From positions 1 to 39,010 of the forward strand of contig DZBJ01000028.1 of NCBI GenBank assembly GCA_022736275.1: a DNA stretch of 39,010 nucleotides, read 5' to 3'. Both the position numbers and the translations under genes were made by a program. Below, in pieces: positions 26,776 to 34,584 of the stretch. The notes beneath the pieces are model-generated. The model was not told the origin of the DNA and made no database searches. It saw nothing but the letters and a program-made list of their open reading frames with translations. This DNA comes from Rikenella microfusus. GTDB lineage: Bacteria > Bacteroidota > Bacteroidia > Bacteroidales > VadinHA17. How positions within the stretch are numbered: position 1 is the first letter of the stretch; each line of letters begins with the position of its first letter.

Positions 26776-27349
26776 TGGGAAGAACTATGCCCGTGTTGTT
26801 CAGGAAGAGCCTGACTGCAATGGCGATAAGTATGATGCCGAAGAATTTCTTGAGAATATGCATCCCGGTGGGACCGAGAAACCGTTCAATTTTTGTGGTC
26901 AGCTTCAGGACGGTGTAGACGATCACCATGTTCAGCAGCAGGGCAATGAGTATGTTTATGATCTCGTACTCTGCCCTGAGTGAAAGGATGGTTGTAATTG
27001 ATCCGGCTCCGGCGATGAGAGGAAATGCTATCGGGACGATGGTGCCTCCGCCCGGAGAGTCATGCTTGAAGAACTCGGCACCGAGGACCATCTCCATCCC
27101 GATGAGGAAGATGATGAAGGCACCTGCGATGGCAAATGAACCCACATCGATTCCGAATATGCCAAGGAGCGGAGCACCGAAGATCAGGAAGGAAAGAAAG
27201 ATTGCAAGCGATACAAGTGTTGCCTTCCATGCATGCACAGTACCGGTTTTCGCTTTGATATCCAGGATTATGGGTATGGATCCGGGAATATCAATGATTG
27301 CGAAGAGGACCATGAAGCTGGCTACTATTTCCAGGAAATCGAAGTGCAT
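26768..27349 (-). CDS. MarC-family integral membrane protein
   Basis: The 193-residue inner-membrane protein of the MarC (UPF0056) family has about six transmembrane helices. Typical features are [16 protein letters not shown] in helix 1, [20 protein letters not shown] in helices 3-4, and [18 protein letters not shown], the conserved PL-GPG-like turn. Function in the family is unresolved, and the old link to multiple antibiotic resistance is not supported. It is the first gene of the block marC-rnhA-siaC-proX. Its -7 element (27363-27370) lies 14 nt before the ATG and is abutted by a heptamer array. Confidence 0.9.
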   Translation of the reverse strand: MHFDFLEIVASFMVLFAIIDIPGSIPIILDIKAKTGTVHAWKATLVSLAIFLSFLIFGAPLLGIFGIDVGSFAIAGAFIIFLIGMEMVLGAEFFKHDSPGGGTIVPIAFPLIAGAGSITTILSLRAEYEIINILIALLLNMVIVYTVLKLTTKIERFLGPTGMHILKKFFGIILIAIAVRLFLNNTGIVLPND

Positions 27350-27362
27350 TTGGTATTTTTTG

Positions 27363-27370
27363 CAAAGATA
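27363..27370 (-). promoter_or_regulatory. -7 element of the marC promoter
   Basis: TATCTTTG (minus strand) matches TAnnTTTG exactly and lies 14 nt before the marC ATG. The -33 position falls inside the GTCGGCA heptamer array (27379-27438), and no TTTG is found there at 19-21 nt. Confidence 0.5.
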
Positions 27371-27378
27371 GTCAAAAA

Positions 27379-27516
27379 CAGTCGGCAGTCGGCAGTCGGC
27401 AGTCAGCAGTCGGCAGTCAGCAGTCGGCAGTCGGCAGACAAAAATAATCCCCAGTATGCAGTCTCTAAATTGTTGATTATCTGAAGACTGAGGACTGAAG
27501 CCTGAGGACTGAAGCC
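27379..27516 (+). repeat. Heptamer array 2 (GTCGGCA type, then GACTGAG type)
   Basis: About eight tandem GTCGGCA/GTCAGCA units run from 27379 to 27438. A 42-bp spacer follows, then GACTGAG-type units (27481-27516). Order and orientation are the same as in array 1 (25227-25305). The pair brackets the proX-siaC-rnhA-marC block as direct repeats. There are no unique spacers of CRISPR length and no cas genes. Confidence 0.87.
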
Positions 27517-27521
27517 GTAGG

Positions 27522-29672
27522 CTACTCTCTGATATCCATCTCCATCAGCAGGTGGCCGGCGCCGGAATATATATCCATCACCCAGAGCACGTAGCGGATG
27601 TCAACGCAGATGCACCTCTGGAAGTCAGGCTCGAATGCGATGTCGCTGGTCATGGCTTCCCAGTTGCCGTCAAAGGCCAGTCCTATCAGCTCGCCGTTGC
27701 CGTTGATAACAGGACTTCCCGAGTTGCCGCCGGTGATGTCATTGTTGGTGATAAAACAGACGGGCAGATGGCCCTCCGGGGCAGCATAACGGCCATATTC
27801 CTTCTTGCTGTTAAGATCTATCAGACGCTTCGGAAGATCGAACTCATAGTCGCCCGGCTGGTACTTCTGCACCACTCCGTCAAGTGTTGTATACCAGTTG
27901 TAGTGAACAGCATCGTACGGGTAATAATCCTGCACTTTGCCATATGTAAGCCTCATGGTGGAGTTGGCGTCGGGGTACTGGGTCTTATTGGGCACGAATT
28001 CCATCACACCGGCCATCCAGGTACGCTGTCCTTTTGTGAGGTCGGCATTAAATCCCTCCAGGTCCTTCTGAACGGCTGATCTTACTGCTTCGATCGATTT
28101 GGCAACGGTATATGCCGGATCCTTCTGCAGCACCTTGAGATCTGGCTTCGCCAGGAATGCCTTTACCTTTTCAGAAGAGGTGAAAATTGATCTTGCAAAC
28201 ATGTCATCAACGAACGCATCGGTGTTGCCCTTGAATTTCTTATCAATCAGGGCATAGAAATCAGGATGGAATTGAGGGTCAATATCTTCCCTGTAAAGCC
28301 TGAGCATGGCTTTGGTGGTCGAGAGGTCTGTTGGCATGTTATAGTTACCGTAGAAACTGTCAATGCTCCTGATGAGCCTGTCGGTCATTCCGTTTGTTTT
28401 CTCCTTATCACCGCCTGCAAGAGTCTCTTCGAGCACAGTCATCTGCCCGGCCAGGCTTATCATCTCGGTTGAACTGCGGAACACCTCGGCGAGGTACTGC
28501 TGGACGTTCAGTTTCTCTACCCTGCCTTTAACGGCGTTCTCAATGAGAGTCAGGGCGTTGCCGTATTTTGCCTTGCGTGCGGGATCAGCCTTGACCCAGT
28601 TCATGAATTCAGCCTCAAAGGCTGCTTTCTTCTCGGCGGTGCGAAGGCGGGTGAGCCCTTCATTCTGGCCGATGGAGAATTTCCAGTAGTTTGATGAGCC
28701 TGAATATTTGGAGGCGTACTGGATGTTTACCTTCGGATCGGCTTTCATATCCTTCATCCAGATCTCCTGGCGGATACCGCGTATCTTGATCCTGTTGGCG
28801 TTGGTGATCTTCATCGCCTGATCCACTTCGAAGGAAGTCATATAACGTGTAGTGCCGCCGGGGTATCCCATGACCATGGCGAAGTCATCCTTCTGCAGGT
28901 TCTTTATCGATACCGGGAGGTAATGCTTCGGCTTGAGGGGAACATTATCCTTTGAGTACTGTGCGGGTTTGCCGTCGGGACTCATGTAAACCCTGAAGAC
29001 GCTGAAGTCGCCGGTGTGGCGCGGCCACATCCAGTTGTCGGTGTCATGGCCGAATTTGCCGATAGAGTTGGGGGGTGTTCCTACAAGTCTGACGTCGGAA
29101 TACACTTCGTAAACAAGGAGGAAGTACTGGTTTCCGCTGTAGAAAGGAGCTACCCGTGCGTTGTATTGTGTCCCTTTGGTTGCTTCGGCGGTGATGGCGG
29201 CGCTCTCAGCCATTATGGCCTCGCGACGGGCGGCTTCGGTCATATCTGCGCTGGTCTTGCCCAGTACCTTTCCGGTTACGTCTTCAATGCGCACCAGGAA
29301 GGTGACGCTGAGGCCCTGGCTTGGCAGTTCCTCTTCGGTTGACATTGCCCAGAAGCCGTTGTTCAGGTAATCATTTTCAACTGAACTGAGTCTCTGTATG
29401 GCTCCGTAACCGCAGTGATGGTTGGTCAGAAGGAGGCCCTGGGGTGATACTATCTCGCCGGTGCATCCTCCCCCGAAGATGACGATGGCGTCTTTCAGGC
29501 TTGCCTGGTTAATGCTGTAGATGTCTTCAGCCGTCAGCTTAAGCCCCATCTCTGTCATGGTGCCGATATTCAGCTTGTCAATCAGCGGCAGAAGCCACAT
29601 CCCTTCGTCAGCTCTTGTCCTTGAGACAGAGACAGTTAAAAGGATAACGATAAAGAATAGGAATTTTCTCAT
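27522..29672 (-). CDS. S46 dipeptidyl-peptidase, DPP7-like
   Basis: S46 peptidases release dipeptides from peptide N-termini in the periplasm of amino-acid-fermenting Bacteroidota. The 716-residue protein has a signal peptide (residues 1-21), the catalytic His in TNHHCGYGA (about 83-91), the Asp region DNWMWPRHTGDF and the nucleophile Ser651 in GGNSGSPVINGNG. Eighteen residues after the Ser is Gly669 in FDGNWEA. In the family this site is Gly in DPP7 (hydrophobic P1) and Arg in DPP11 (Asp/Glu P1), so a DPP7-type specificity is inferred. It is a single-gene unit, with a -7 element at 29705-29712. Confidence 0.93.
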   Translation of the reverse strand: MRKFLFFIVILLTVSVSRTRADEGMWLLPLIDKLNIGTMTEMGLKLTAEDIYSINQASLKDAIVIFGGGCTGEIVSPQGLLLTNHHCGYGAIQRLSSVENDYLNNGFWAMSTEEELPSQGLSVTFLVRIEDVTGKVLGKTSADMTEAARREAIMAESAAITAEATKGTQYNARVAPFYSGNQYFLLVYEVYSDVRLVGTPPNSIGKFGHDTDNWMWPRHTGDFSVFRVYMSPDGKPAQYSKDNVPLKPKHYLPVSIKNLQKDDFAMVMGYPGGTTRYMTSFEVDQAMKITNANRIKIRGIRQEIWMKDMKADPKVNIQYASKYSGSSNYWKFSIGQNEGLTRLRTAEKKAAFEAEFMNWVKADPARKAKYGNALTLIENAVKGRVEKLNVQQYLAEVFRSSTEMISLAGQMTVLEETLAGGDKEKTNGMTDRLIRSIDSFYGNYNMPTDLSTTKAMLRLYREDIDPQFHPDFYALIDKKFKGNTDAFVDDMFARSIFTSSEKVKAFLAKPDLKVLQKDPAYTVAKSIEAVRSAVQKDLEGFNADLTKGQRTWMAGVMEFVPNKTQYPDANSTMRLTYGKVQDYYPYDAVHYNWYTTLDGVVQKYQPGDYEFDLPKRLIDLNSKKEYGRYAAPEGHLPVCFITNNDITGGNSGSPVINGNGELIGLAFDGNWEAMTSDIAFEPDFQRCICVDIRYVLWVMDIYSGAGHLLMEMDIRE

Positions 29673-29704
29673 GGAATATTAAGGTTTAGAATTTTTCGAA
29701 GGGC

Positions 29705-29712
29705 CAAAGATA
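29705..29712 (-). promoter_or_regulatory. -7 element before the S46 peptidase gene
   Basis: TATCTTTG on the minus strand matches the -7 consensus, 32 nt before the ATG. No TTTG lies at the expected -33 spacing. Confidence 0.4.
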
Positions 29713-29758
29713 TCAAATTCTCTTTCCGTAAAATCTGACCAAATGCGATTTTAACATT

Positions 29759-30364
29759 TTATAAGAAAGGAAGTTCCTGCTGCAGATCGAGGAGGTTAAA
29801 TGACAGCCGGTGCCAGGGTGTGGTGCCGTATTCGGCGATGGCCCGACGGTGTTCGCGGGTGGGATAGCCCATGTTATGTCGCCAGCCATACTGGGGGAAG
29901 AGCGCATCGAGCTCCTCCATGAAGCGGTCGCGTTCGGTCTTGGCGAGCACCGATGCTGCGGCGATGGAGAGGTAGGTGGCGTCGCCGCGGACTATTGTAT
30001 GATGGGGGATCTCCCCGTAAGTATAGAACCTGTTCCCGTCTATCAGCAGCAGGAGGGGCGTCACCTGCAGTTCTGCGATGGCCCTGTGCATGGCGGTTAT
30101 TGAAGCGCGGAGGATGTTCATTGTGTCAATCTCGGTGTTACTGCATGAGGCTATGCCCCAGGCCACGGCGCGGGAGGTTATCTCCCCGCGCAGCCGTTCA
30201 CGTTGCCGGCGGGTCAGCTGTTTGGAGTCATTCAGTTCCCTGTTGCGGTATTTCTTTGGCAGTATCACGGCTGCTGCGTATACCGGTCCTGCCAGGCAGC
30301 CTCGTCCTGCCTCGTCGCAGCCCGCCTCCCTGATGCCGTCGTGGAAATATGGCCGGAGTGTCAT
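29759..30364 (-). CDS. rnhB: Ribonuclease HII
   Basis: RNase HII removes ribonucleotides misincorporated in DNA and cleaves RNA-DNA hybrids. From the ATG at 30364 it has 201 residues, with catalytic Asp17 and Glu18 in AGCDEAGRGCLAGPVYAAAV, Asp109 in LLLIDGNRF, Asp128 in RGDATYLSIAAASVLAKTER, and the C-terminal YGWRHNMGYPTREH loop. This start is preferred to an upstream GTG because it overlaps the glycosyltransferase stop in an ATGA (30361-30364). It is translationally coupled to that unrelated gene. Confidence 0.95.
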   Translation of the reverse strand: MTLRPYFHDGIREAGCDEAGRGCLAGPVYAAAVILPKKYRNRELNDSKQLTRRQRERLRGEITSRAVAWGIASCSNTEIDTMNILRASITAMHRAIAELQVTPLLLLIDGNRFYTYGEIPHHTIVRGDATYLSIAAASVLAKTERDRFMEELDALFPQYGWRHNMGYPTREHRRAIAEYGTTPWHRLSFNLLDLQQELPFL

Positions 30365-31494
30365 CTTCTTTCGCCTGTTGCCCGCGTGATGCAGTCCCAC
30401 ATGGCTGAGGCTGTGTTTTCCCAGGTGTATCTGAGGGAGTTGATGCGTCCCTCGGCTGCCAGGCGGCGGCGCAGCGCCCCGTCGGAGACGAGCCGTGCCA
30501 TAGCCTCTGCTATGGCACCTGCGTCAGCGGGGCTGACGCAGAGCGCCGCGCCGCCGCTCACCTCCGGCAACGACGAGCTGTCAGAGAGGATGCACGGTGT
30601 ACCGCACCGCTGCGCCTCAATCACCGGTATGCCAAACCCCTCAAACCACGGCACGAAGGTCAGCGCCTCAGCCCCGCCGTAAAGCCTTCGGAGCACATCA
30701 CGCGTGACAGAACCGGTAAAAAGTATGTCTCTGCTGTATGGCGACGACGCCACCGCCCTGTCAATATCACGGGTAAGATATAGCCTCCTGCCCGCAAGCA
30801 GCAATACGTGGTCACTGCTATGGCTTGCCCTGAAAAGATTGAACGCCCGTATCACCGCCTCCACGTTCTTGCGCGGAGAAAAATTACTGACAAACAGGAA
30901 ATACGGACTTCCTCCCGTGTAATCCCTGCGCGTCGCTTCAGCCTCCCCAGGCAGCGGAGGAGAAAAGATATCAGCCACCCCGTTGGGAACCACGTCAATC
31001 CTGTCGCGACTGATCCCATACGTTTTCGAGATGTCATCTGCAGAGAAGCCTGAGACTGTCGCCACCCTCGCCGCCTTACGGGCAAAGCGGGGGAAGAAGT
31101 GACTGTAATATATCCGCTCACCCCGGGGGATGTCTCCCGGACGGTGCTCGTGGTTCAGATCGTGTAACACCGGTATGGACGGCACCCTGGTTCTGAGGGG
31201 CATCATCCCGTCAGGAGCGATGAACAGCCCGGCACCCAGCTTTCTCAGAACTCCGGGAAGAAGTATCTCATGCCAATTGTACCACAGAAGAGGGTGAACC
31301 GTCCGCAGCGGTATCGTAATGTATTCAACATTGGCTCCGTCCACGGGCAATGCATCATATTTCCGGTCGCATATCAGCACAAAACGGTGTTCGGGATGGG
31401 CACTGACAATACCCCTGACGACCTCAAGGGTGAACCACCCTATGCCGTCGTGAGGCACCGCCCTGAGGGTGCGCGCGTTAATGGCAATTATCAT
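30361..31494 (-). CDS. GT4-family glycosyltransferase (GT-B fold)
   Basis: This is a retaining glycosyltransferase of the GT4/GT1-like superfamily, probably acting on a surface polysaccharide. From the ATG at 31494 (MIIAINARTLRAVPHDGIGW, with the glycine-containing donor loop) it has 377 residues; a TTG 22 codons upstream is less likely. The C-terminal Rossmann domain carries FLFVSNFSPRKNVEAVIRAF and the EX7E motif in WFEGFGIPVIEAQRCGTP. The architecture suggests mannosyl- or rhamnosyl-type transfer, but the sugar cannot be told. The divergent neighbour is a polysaccharide flippase, which fits a shared pathway. It is coupled to rnhB. Confidence 0.88.
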   Translation of the reverse strand: MIIAINARTLRAVPHDGIGWFTLEVVRGIVSAHPEHRFVLICDRKYDALPVDGANVEYITIPLRTVHPLLWYNWHEILLPGVLRKLGAGLFIAPDGMMPLRTRVPSIPVLHDLNHEHRPGDIPRGERIYYSHFFPRFARKAARVATVSGFSADDISKTYGISRDRIDVVPNGVADIFSPPLPGEAEATRRDYTGGSPYFLFVSNFSPRKNVEAVIRAFNLFRASHSSDHVLLLAGRRLYLTRDIDRAVASSPYSRDILFTGSVTRDVLRRLYGGAEALTFVPWFEGFGIPVIEAQRCGTPCILSDSSSLPEVSGGAALCVSPADAGAIAEAMARLVSDGALRRRLAAEGRINSLRYTWENTASAMWDCITRATGERR

Positions 31495-31578
31495 ATCCCG
31501 CTTACGGTTCTGAATTACAAATGTGGCAATTAATTTATAAATTGTCATTCTTTTGGACAAAGTGAACAGAAGATCATC

Positions 31579-33030
31579 TTGAGGCGAAAATTCCTTGTAA
31601 ATATTGCATTCCTGCTGGTGGTAAGCATCCTTGTCAAGGCCTTTTGGGTGCTCGGCATTGACCGTACCGTTCAGAACGTGGTTGGAGAGTCGGCTTATGG
31701 CAGCTACTTCTCGCTCTTCAGTTTCTCGGTACTCTTTACGCTCCTCCTTGATATGGGGCTCTCAGGCTTCAACAACAGGGCTGTCGCCGCCGACCCGTCC
31801 AGGGTGAAGCTCTGGTTCGGGAATATACTCCTGCTGCGTCTGCTCCTGACGGCGGCCTATTTTTTTGTAACCATTACAGTTGCCTTGGCAATGGGTTACC
31901 GCGAGGGACAACTGCTGATGCTGCTTGTGCTGATGCTGAACCAGGTGATGGCCTCCATGATACTGTGGCTGCGTTCCAATATAAGCGGTATGCAGTACCT
32001 CTTTCTCGACAGCCTGCTGTCGGTGGCCGACAGGCTGGTGATGATCGTCATCTGCTCTCTCCTTCTCTGGGGCGGCGTGACGGAGGGACCGTTTCAGGTA
32101 ACATGGTTTGTGCTGGCACAGACCGCTGCCTATTTCATTGTCATGTGCCTGGCCCTGGTGATTGTGATCCGCAGGGGTGAAGTCTCAAAGGTAAAGCCGG
32201 ATGCGAGGGTGCTCAGAAGCATCATCGTCACAGGACTGCCTTATGCCGCCGTGGTGTTTGCCATGACACTTTACTGGCGCACCGATGCGGTGCTGCTCGA
32301 GAGGCTCCTTCCCGGCGGCGCCATGGAGGCAGGCATCTATGCCCAGGCTTTCAGGCTCTTTGATGCCTTTGCCATGATACCTGTGATGTTTGGCGGCCTC
32401 CTGCTGCCGATCATGTCAAGGGAGCTGGCTGCCGGCAACAACATAAAACCCCTGGCGTCGATGGCCGGAAGGTTACTGCTGGCGCCCCTGGGGGTGGGAG
32501 CAGTGACCCTGGCAACGTTCCCCGGTGAGATACTGGACCTGTTGTATCATGCACCGGCACCGGGCTCCGTAAATGCGTTCACAATGCTCATGCTGACACT
32601 GGTGCCTGTCGGACTGGTTTCTCTCTTCAGCACGATGCTGACGGCAGCAGGGAGCTTCAGGCTGCTGGGAGTGATAACCATCTCGGGCATGGCTGTAAAT
32701 ATCATAATGAACCTCATCCTTATCCCTTCGCATCATGCCGCCGGGGCATCTTATGCTGCCTTCTGCACCCAGGCTCTCGTGGCACTGGCATGCGTGGCGG
32801 CAGCGGAAAAGACTCTGTTCAGGATGGTTGATGCAAGGAAGGTATCGCTGTTTCTTTTAATGCTCCTGATTACCTTCGCTGCCGGCCAGCTGCTGAGGGT
32901 TACCGGTATAGCGTGGATCACGGCAGCGGCCCTGCAGCTTGTCACAGGCCTGGCAGCAGCGCTGGCTTTCAGGATGATTGCGCCTCTCAAAAGCCTGAAA
33001 CTGATCCTCCGGAGGCCGGATTCTATTTAA
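31579..33030 (+). CDS. Oligosaccharide flippase, Wzx-like (MOP superfamily)
   Basis: This polytopic inner-membrane protein of the polysaccharide-transport branch of MOP/MATE exporters would flip lipid-linked oligosaccharide to the periplasmic side. The 483 residues hold about 12-14 hydrophobic helices. Helix 1 follows RRKFLVNIAFLLVVSILVKA, and ESAYGSYFSLFSFSVLFTLL with DMGLSGFNNRAVA is the usual N-terminal signature. AMTLYWRTDAVLLERLLPGG (about 235-254) and YAQAFRLFDAFAMIPVMFGG follow in the second half. The frame has no ATG near the start, so TTG at 31579 is the probable initiator. It is divergent from the glycosyltransferase, 84 bp away. Confidence 0.85.
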   Translation: MRRKFLVNIAFLLVVSILVKAFWVLGIDRTVQNVVGESAYGSYFSLFSFSVLFTLLLDMGLSGFNNRAVAADPSRVKLWFGNILLLRLLLTAAYFFVTITVALAMGYREGQLLMLLVLMLNQVMASMILWLRSNISGMQYLFLDSLLSVADRLVMIVICSLLLWGGVTEGPFQVTWFVLAQTAAYFIVMCLALVIVIRRGEVSKVKPDARVLRSIIVTGLPYAAVVFAMTLYWRTDAVLLERLLPGGAMEAGIYAQAFRLFDAFAMIPVMFGGLLLPIMSRELAAGNNIKPLASMAGRLLLAPLGVGAVTLATFPGEILDLLYHAPAPGSVNAFTMLMLTLVPVGLVSLFSTMLTAAGSFRLLGVITISGMAVNIIMNLILIPSHHAAGASYAAFCTQALVALACVAAAEKTLFRMVDARKVSLFLLMLLITFAAGQLLRVTGIAWITAAALQLVTGLAAALAFRMIAPLKSLKLILRRPDSI

Positions 33031-33037
33031 AAAGTGT

Positions 33038-33045
33038 TATTTTTG
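33038..33045 (+). promoter_or_regulatory. -7 element before the T9SS-tailed protein gene
   Basis: TATTTTTG is an exact TAnnTTTG match just past the flippase stop and 27 nt before the ATG at 33072. There is no -33 match. Confidence 0.4.
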
Positions 33046-33071
33046 GCACGGATTACACTATGGTCTGTGGT

Positions 33072-33587
33072 ATGAAGGGATTGTTTACAGGAATTGTCCT
33101 TGTTCTTTTTTGCTCACACACTTTTTCGCAGAAGGAGTACAACCTGTCGCATCAGGTCCTGCTGCCGGCCGGCAACCTGGTGACACTCACCGGGATGACA
33201 TACCAGCAAACGGTTGGTGAAACGGCAGTGGAAGTCTCACTGCCTGACTATTACAATCTCTCGCAGGGATTTCAGCAGCCAAGGTTTATCCCGAAGAAGA
33301 CACTTCCTGCACGGGAAGGTAACGGGGTAGACTTTTTTCCCAATCCTGTCACGGATGAGAATAATCACATGTTCTACGTAAGGATTTATGGTGTGCTGGG
33401 AAGGCACTACAGAATAACCATCATCAGCCTTCTCGGTTCACTGCTCTATTCCCGGGAACTTGATCTCACTGCTGGCGATTTCGTTCATGAGATACATATT
33501 TCCCATTACGTCAGAGGGATATATATAGCCACTGTTGTAAGTTCGGACGGTGTCATTAACAGGTCATTCAAGATTGAAAAACTGTAA
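33072..33587 (+). CDS. Small secreted protein with T9SS type A sorting domain
   Basis: The 171-residue protein starts MKGLFTGIVLVLFCSHTFSQ, a signal peptide. ATG 33072 is chosen over ATG 33060 and a far upstream in-frame start that would overlap the flippase. A short middle (about 21-85; SHQVLLPAGNLVTLTGMTYQ, QTVGETAVEVSLPDYYNLSQ) leads into a C-terminal sorting domain of the Por/T9SS type A kind, FFPNPVTDENNHMFYVRIYG ... LLGSLLYSRELDL ... HYVRGIYIATVVSSDG. The domain predicts export across the outer membrane by the type IX system and attachment to the surface. The mature part is small, so it may be an adaptor or structural surface protein; function unknown. The collagen/C1q-like gene follows 10 bp downstream. 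Confidence 0.8.
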   Translation: MKGLFTGIVLVLFCSHTFSQKEYNLSHQVLLPAGNLVTLTGMTYQQTVGETAVEVSLPDYYNLSQGFQQPRFIPKKTLPAREGNGVDFFPNPVTDENNHMFYVRIYGVLGRHYRITIISLLGSLLYSRELDLTAGDFVHEIHISHYVRGIYIATVVSSDGVINRSFKIEKL

Positions 33588-33597
33588 AGCGAAGGGT

Positions 33598-34542
33598 ATG
33601 AAAAGAATGTATCATTCAGTGTTGATGATCCTGGTAGTTGCGGTTGCGGCTACACAGCATGCGGGTGCGCAGGCTGTCCTGCCCGGCGGCATTAACTATC
33701 AGGCTGTGGCGCGTGACAATAACGGCGATGAGCTGGTCAATACCGATATTGAGGTCAGGTTTTCCATCATTACCGGTTCTCCCACCGGCCCGGTAGTCTA
33801 CCAGGAGGTCTTCACCGAAGTTACAACATCAAGGTATGGTGTTTTCTCGCTAATGATCGGCAAGGGCGATCCTGTCCTCGGTACCTTTGCAGGCATAGAC
33901 TGGTCCACGGCCAACCATTATCTCAGGGTCGAGGTCAAGTTCGAGAACAACTTTATAGATATGGGCACGATGCAGTTCATGGCCGTGCCCTATGCTCTGT
34001 ATGCCGCCAAGTCTCTTGAGCCTGGTCCCATCGGTCCTCCCGGCCCGCAGGGTGATCCGGGAGACCCCGCCAGTGATGACCAGACGCTAACCTATGACAG
34101 AAATTCAAGAGATTTGTCTATTTCAGGAGGTAATACTGTAAAACTGGACACCGAGGTTGCGTTCAGGACTATTAATTCAACAGACATTAATCTGCCAAAT
34201 GAGCAAAAAGTCAAGGTTATCTTTGATGATGCTACCACAACACCAAATTTCAATATTGGGGGGCATTACAGTACAAGCCTGGGAGAATTCAAACCCCCAA
34301 CTGACGGGATTTATTCTTTCAATATTTCGCTAAGGTTGCCAACTAATGCTTCTATCATAGTTAAGGTTGACGAAAGGGAGGAAGCTCTCTTGAACTCTTT
34401 CAACTCCCCTGGCAGATATAATGGCAGTATTACCCTTAGGCTCTCGTCTTCAAATACTGTAACTGTTTGGGTTGTTCAAGGCAACGGCTATACTATCCCT
34501 CTGGCTGCCGGAGGCTATTTTTCAGGTTTCAGGGTTTATTAG
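33598..34542 (+). CDS. Secreted protein with collagen-like linker and C1q-like domain
   Basis: From ATG 33598 (preceded by GAAGGG) the 314-residue protein has a signal peptide (YHSVLMILVVAVAATQHAGA) and an N-terminal domain common in Bacteroidota surface proteins (about 24-137, INYQAVARDNNGDELVNTDI to MQFMAVPYALYAAKS). A short Gly-X-Y run, GPIGPPGPQGDPGDP (about 142-156), leads to a C-terminal jelly-roll resembling C1q/TNF domains (about 185-314; FKPPTDGIYSFNISLRL, GRYNGSITLRLSS, GGYFSGFRVY). By analogy it may trimerise and bind ligands at the surface; this is inference. Base composition drops across the coding end (see findings). It lies 10 bp after the T9SS-tailed gene and is probably co-transcribed. 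Confidence 0.78.
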   Translation: MKRMYHSVLMILVVAVAATQHAGAQAVLPGGINYQAVARDNNGDELVNTDIEVRFSIITGSPTGPVVYQEVFTEVTTSRYGVFSLMIGKGDPVLGTFAGIDWSTANHYLRVEVKFENNFIDMGTMQFMAVPYALYAAKSLEPGPIGPPGPQGDPGDPASDDQTLTYDRNSRDLSISGGNTVKLDTEVAFRTINSTDINLPNEQKVKVIFDDATTTPNFNIGGHYSTSLGEFKPPTDGIYSFNISLRLPTNASIIVKVDEREEALLNSFNSPGRYNGSITLRLSSSNTVTVWVVQGNGYTIPLAAGGYFSGFRVY

Positions 34543-34584
34543 TTATACTTCTGTCTTGAAGGGCAGTTACTGATAAACGAAGAG

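Noticed and set aside
27379..27438. Short regular repeats that could be taken for a CRISPR array
   Set aside because: Units are 7 bp in direct tandem with no unique spacers of 25-40 bp, and no cas gene is present.
31495..31560. N-terminal extension of the glycosyltransferase from a TTG
   Set aside because: The extension has no homology to the family, whose members start directly with the first Rossmann strand as at MIIAINA.
32913..33071. N-terminal extension of the T9SS-tailed protein
   Set aside because: It would overlap the flippase coding end and bury the signal peptide; the ATG at 33072 follows a -7 element and begins a standard signal peptide.
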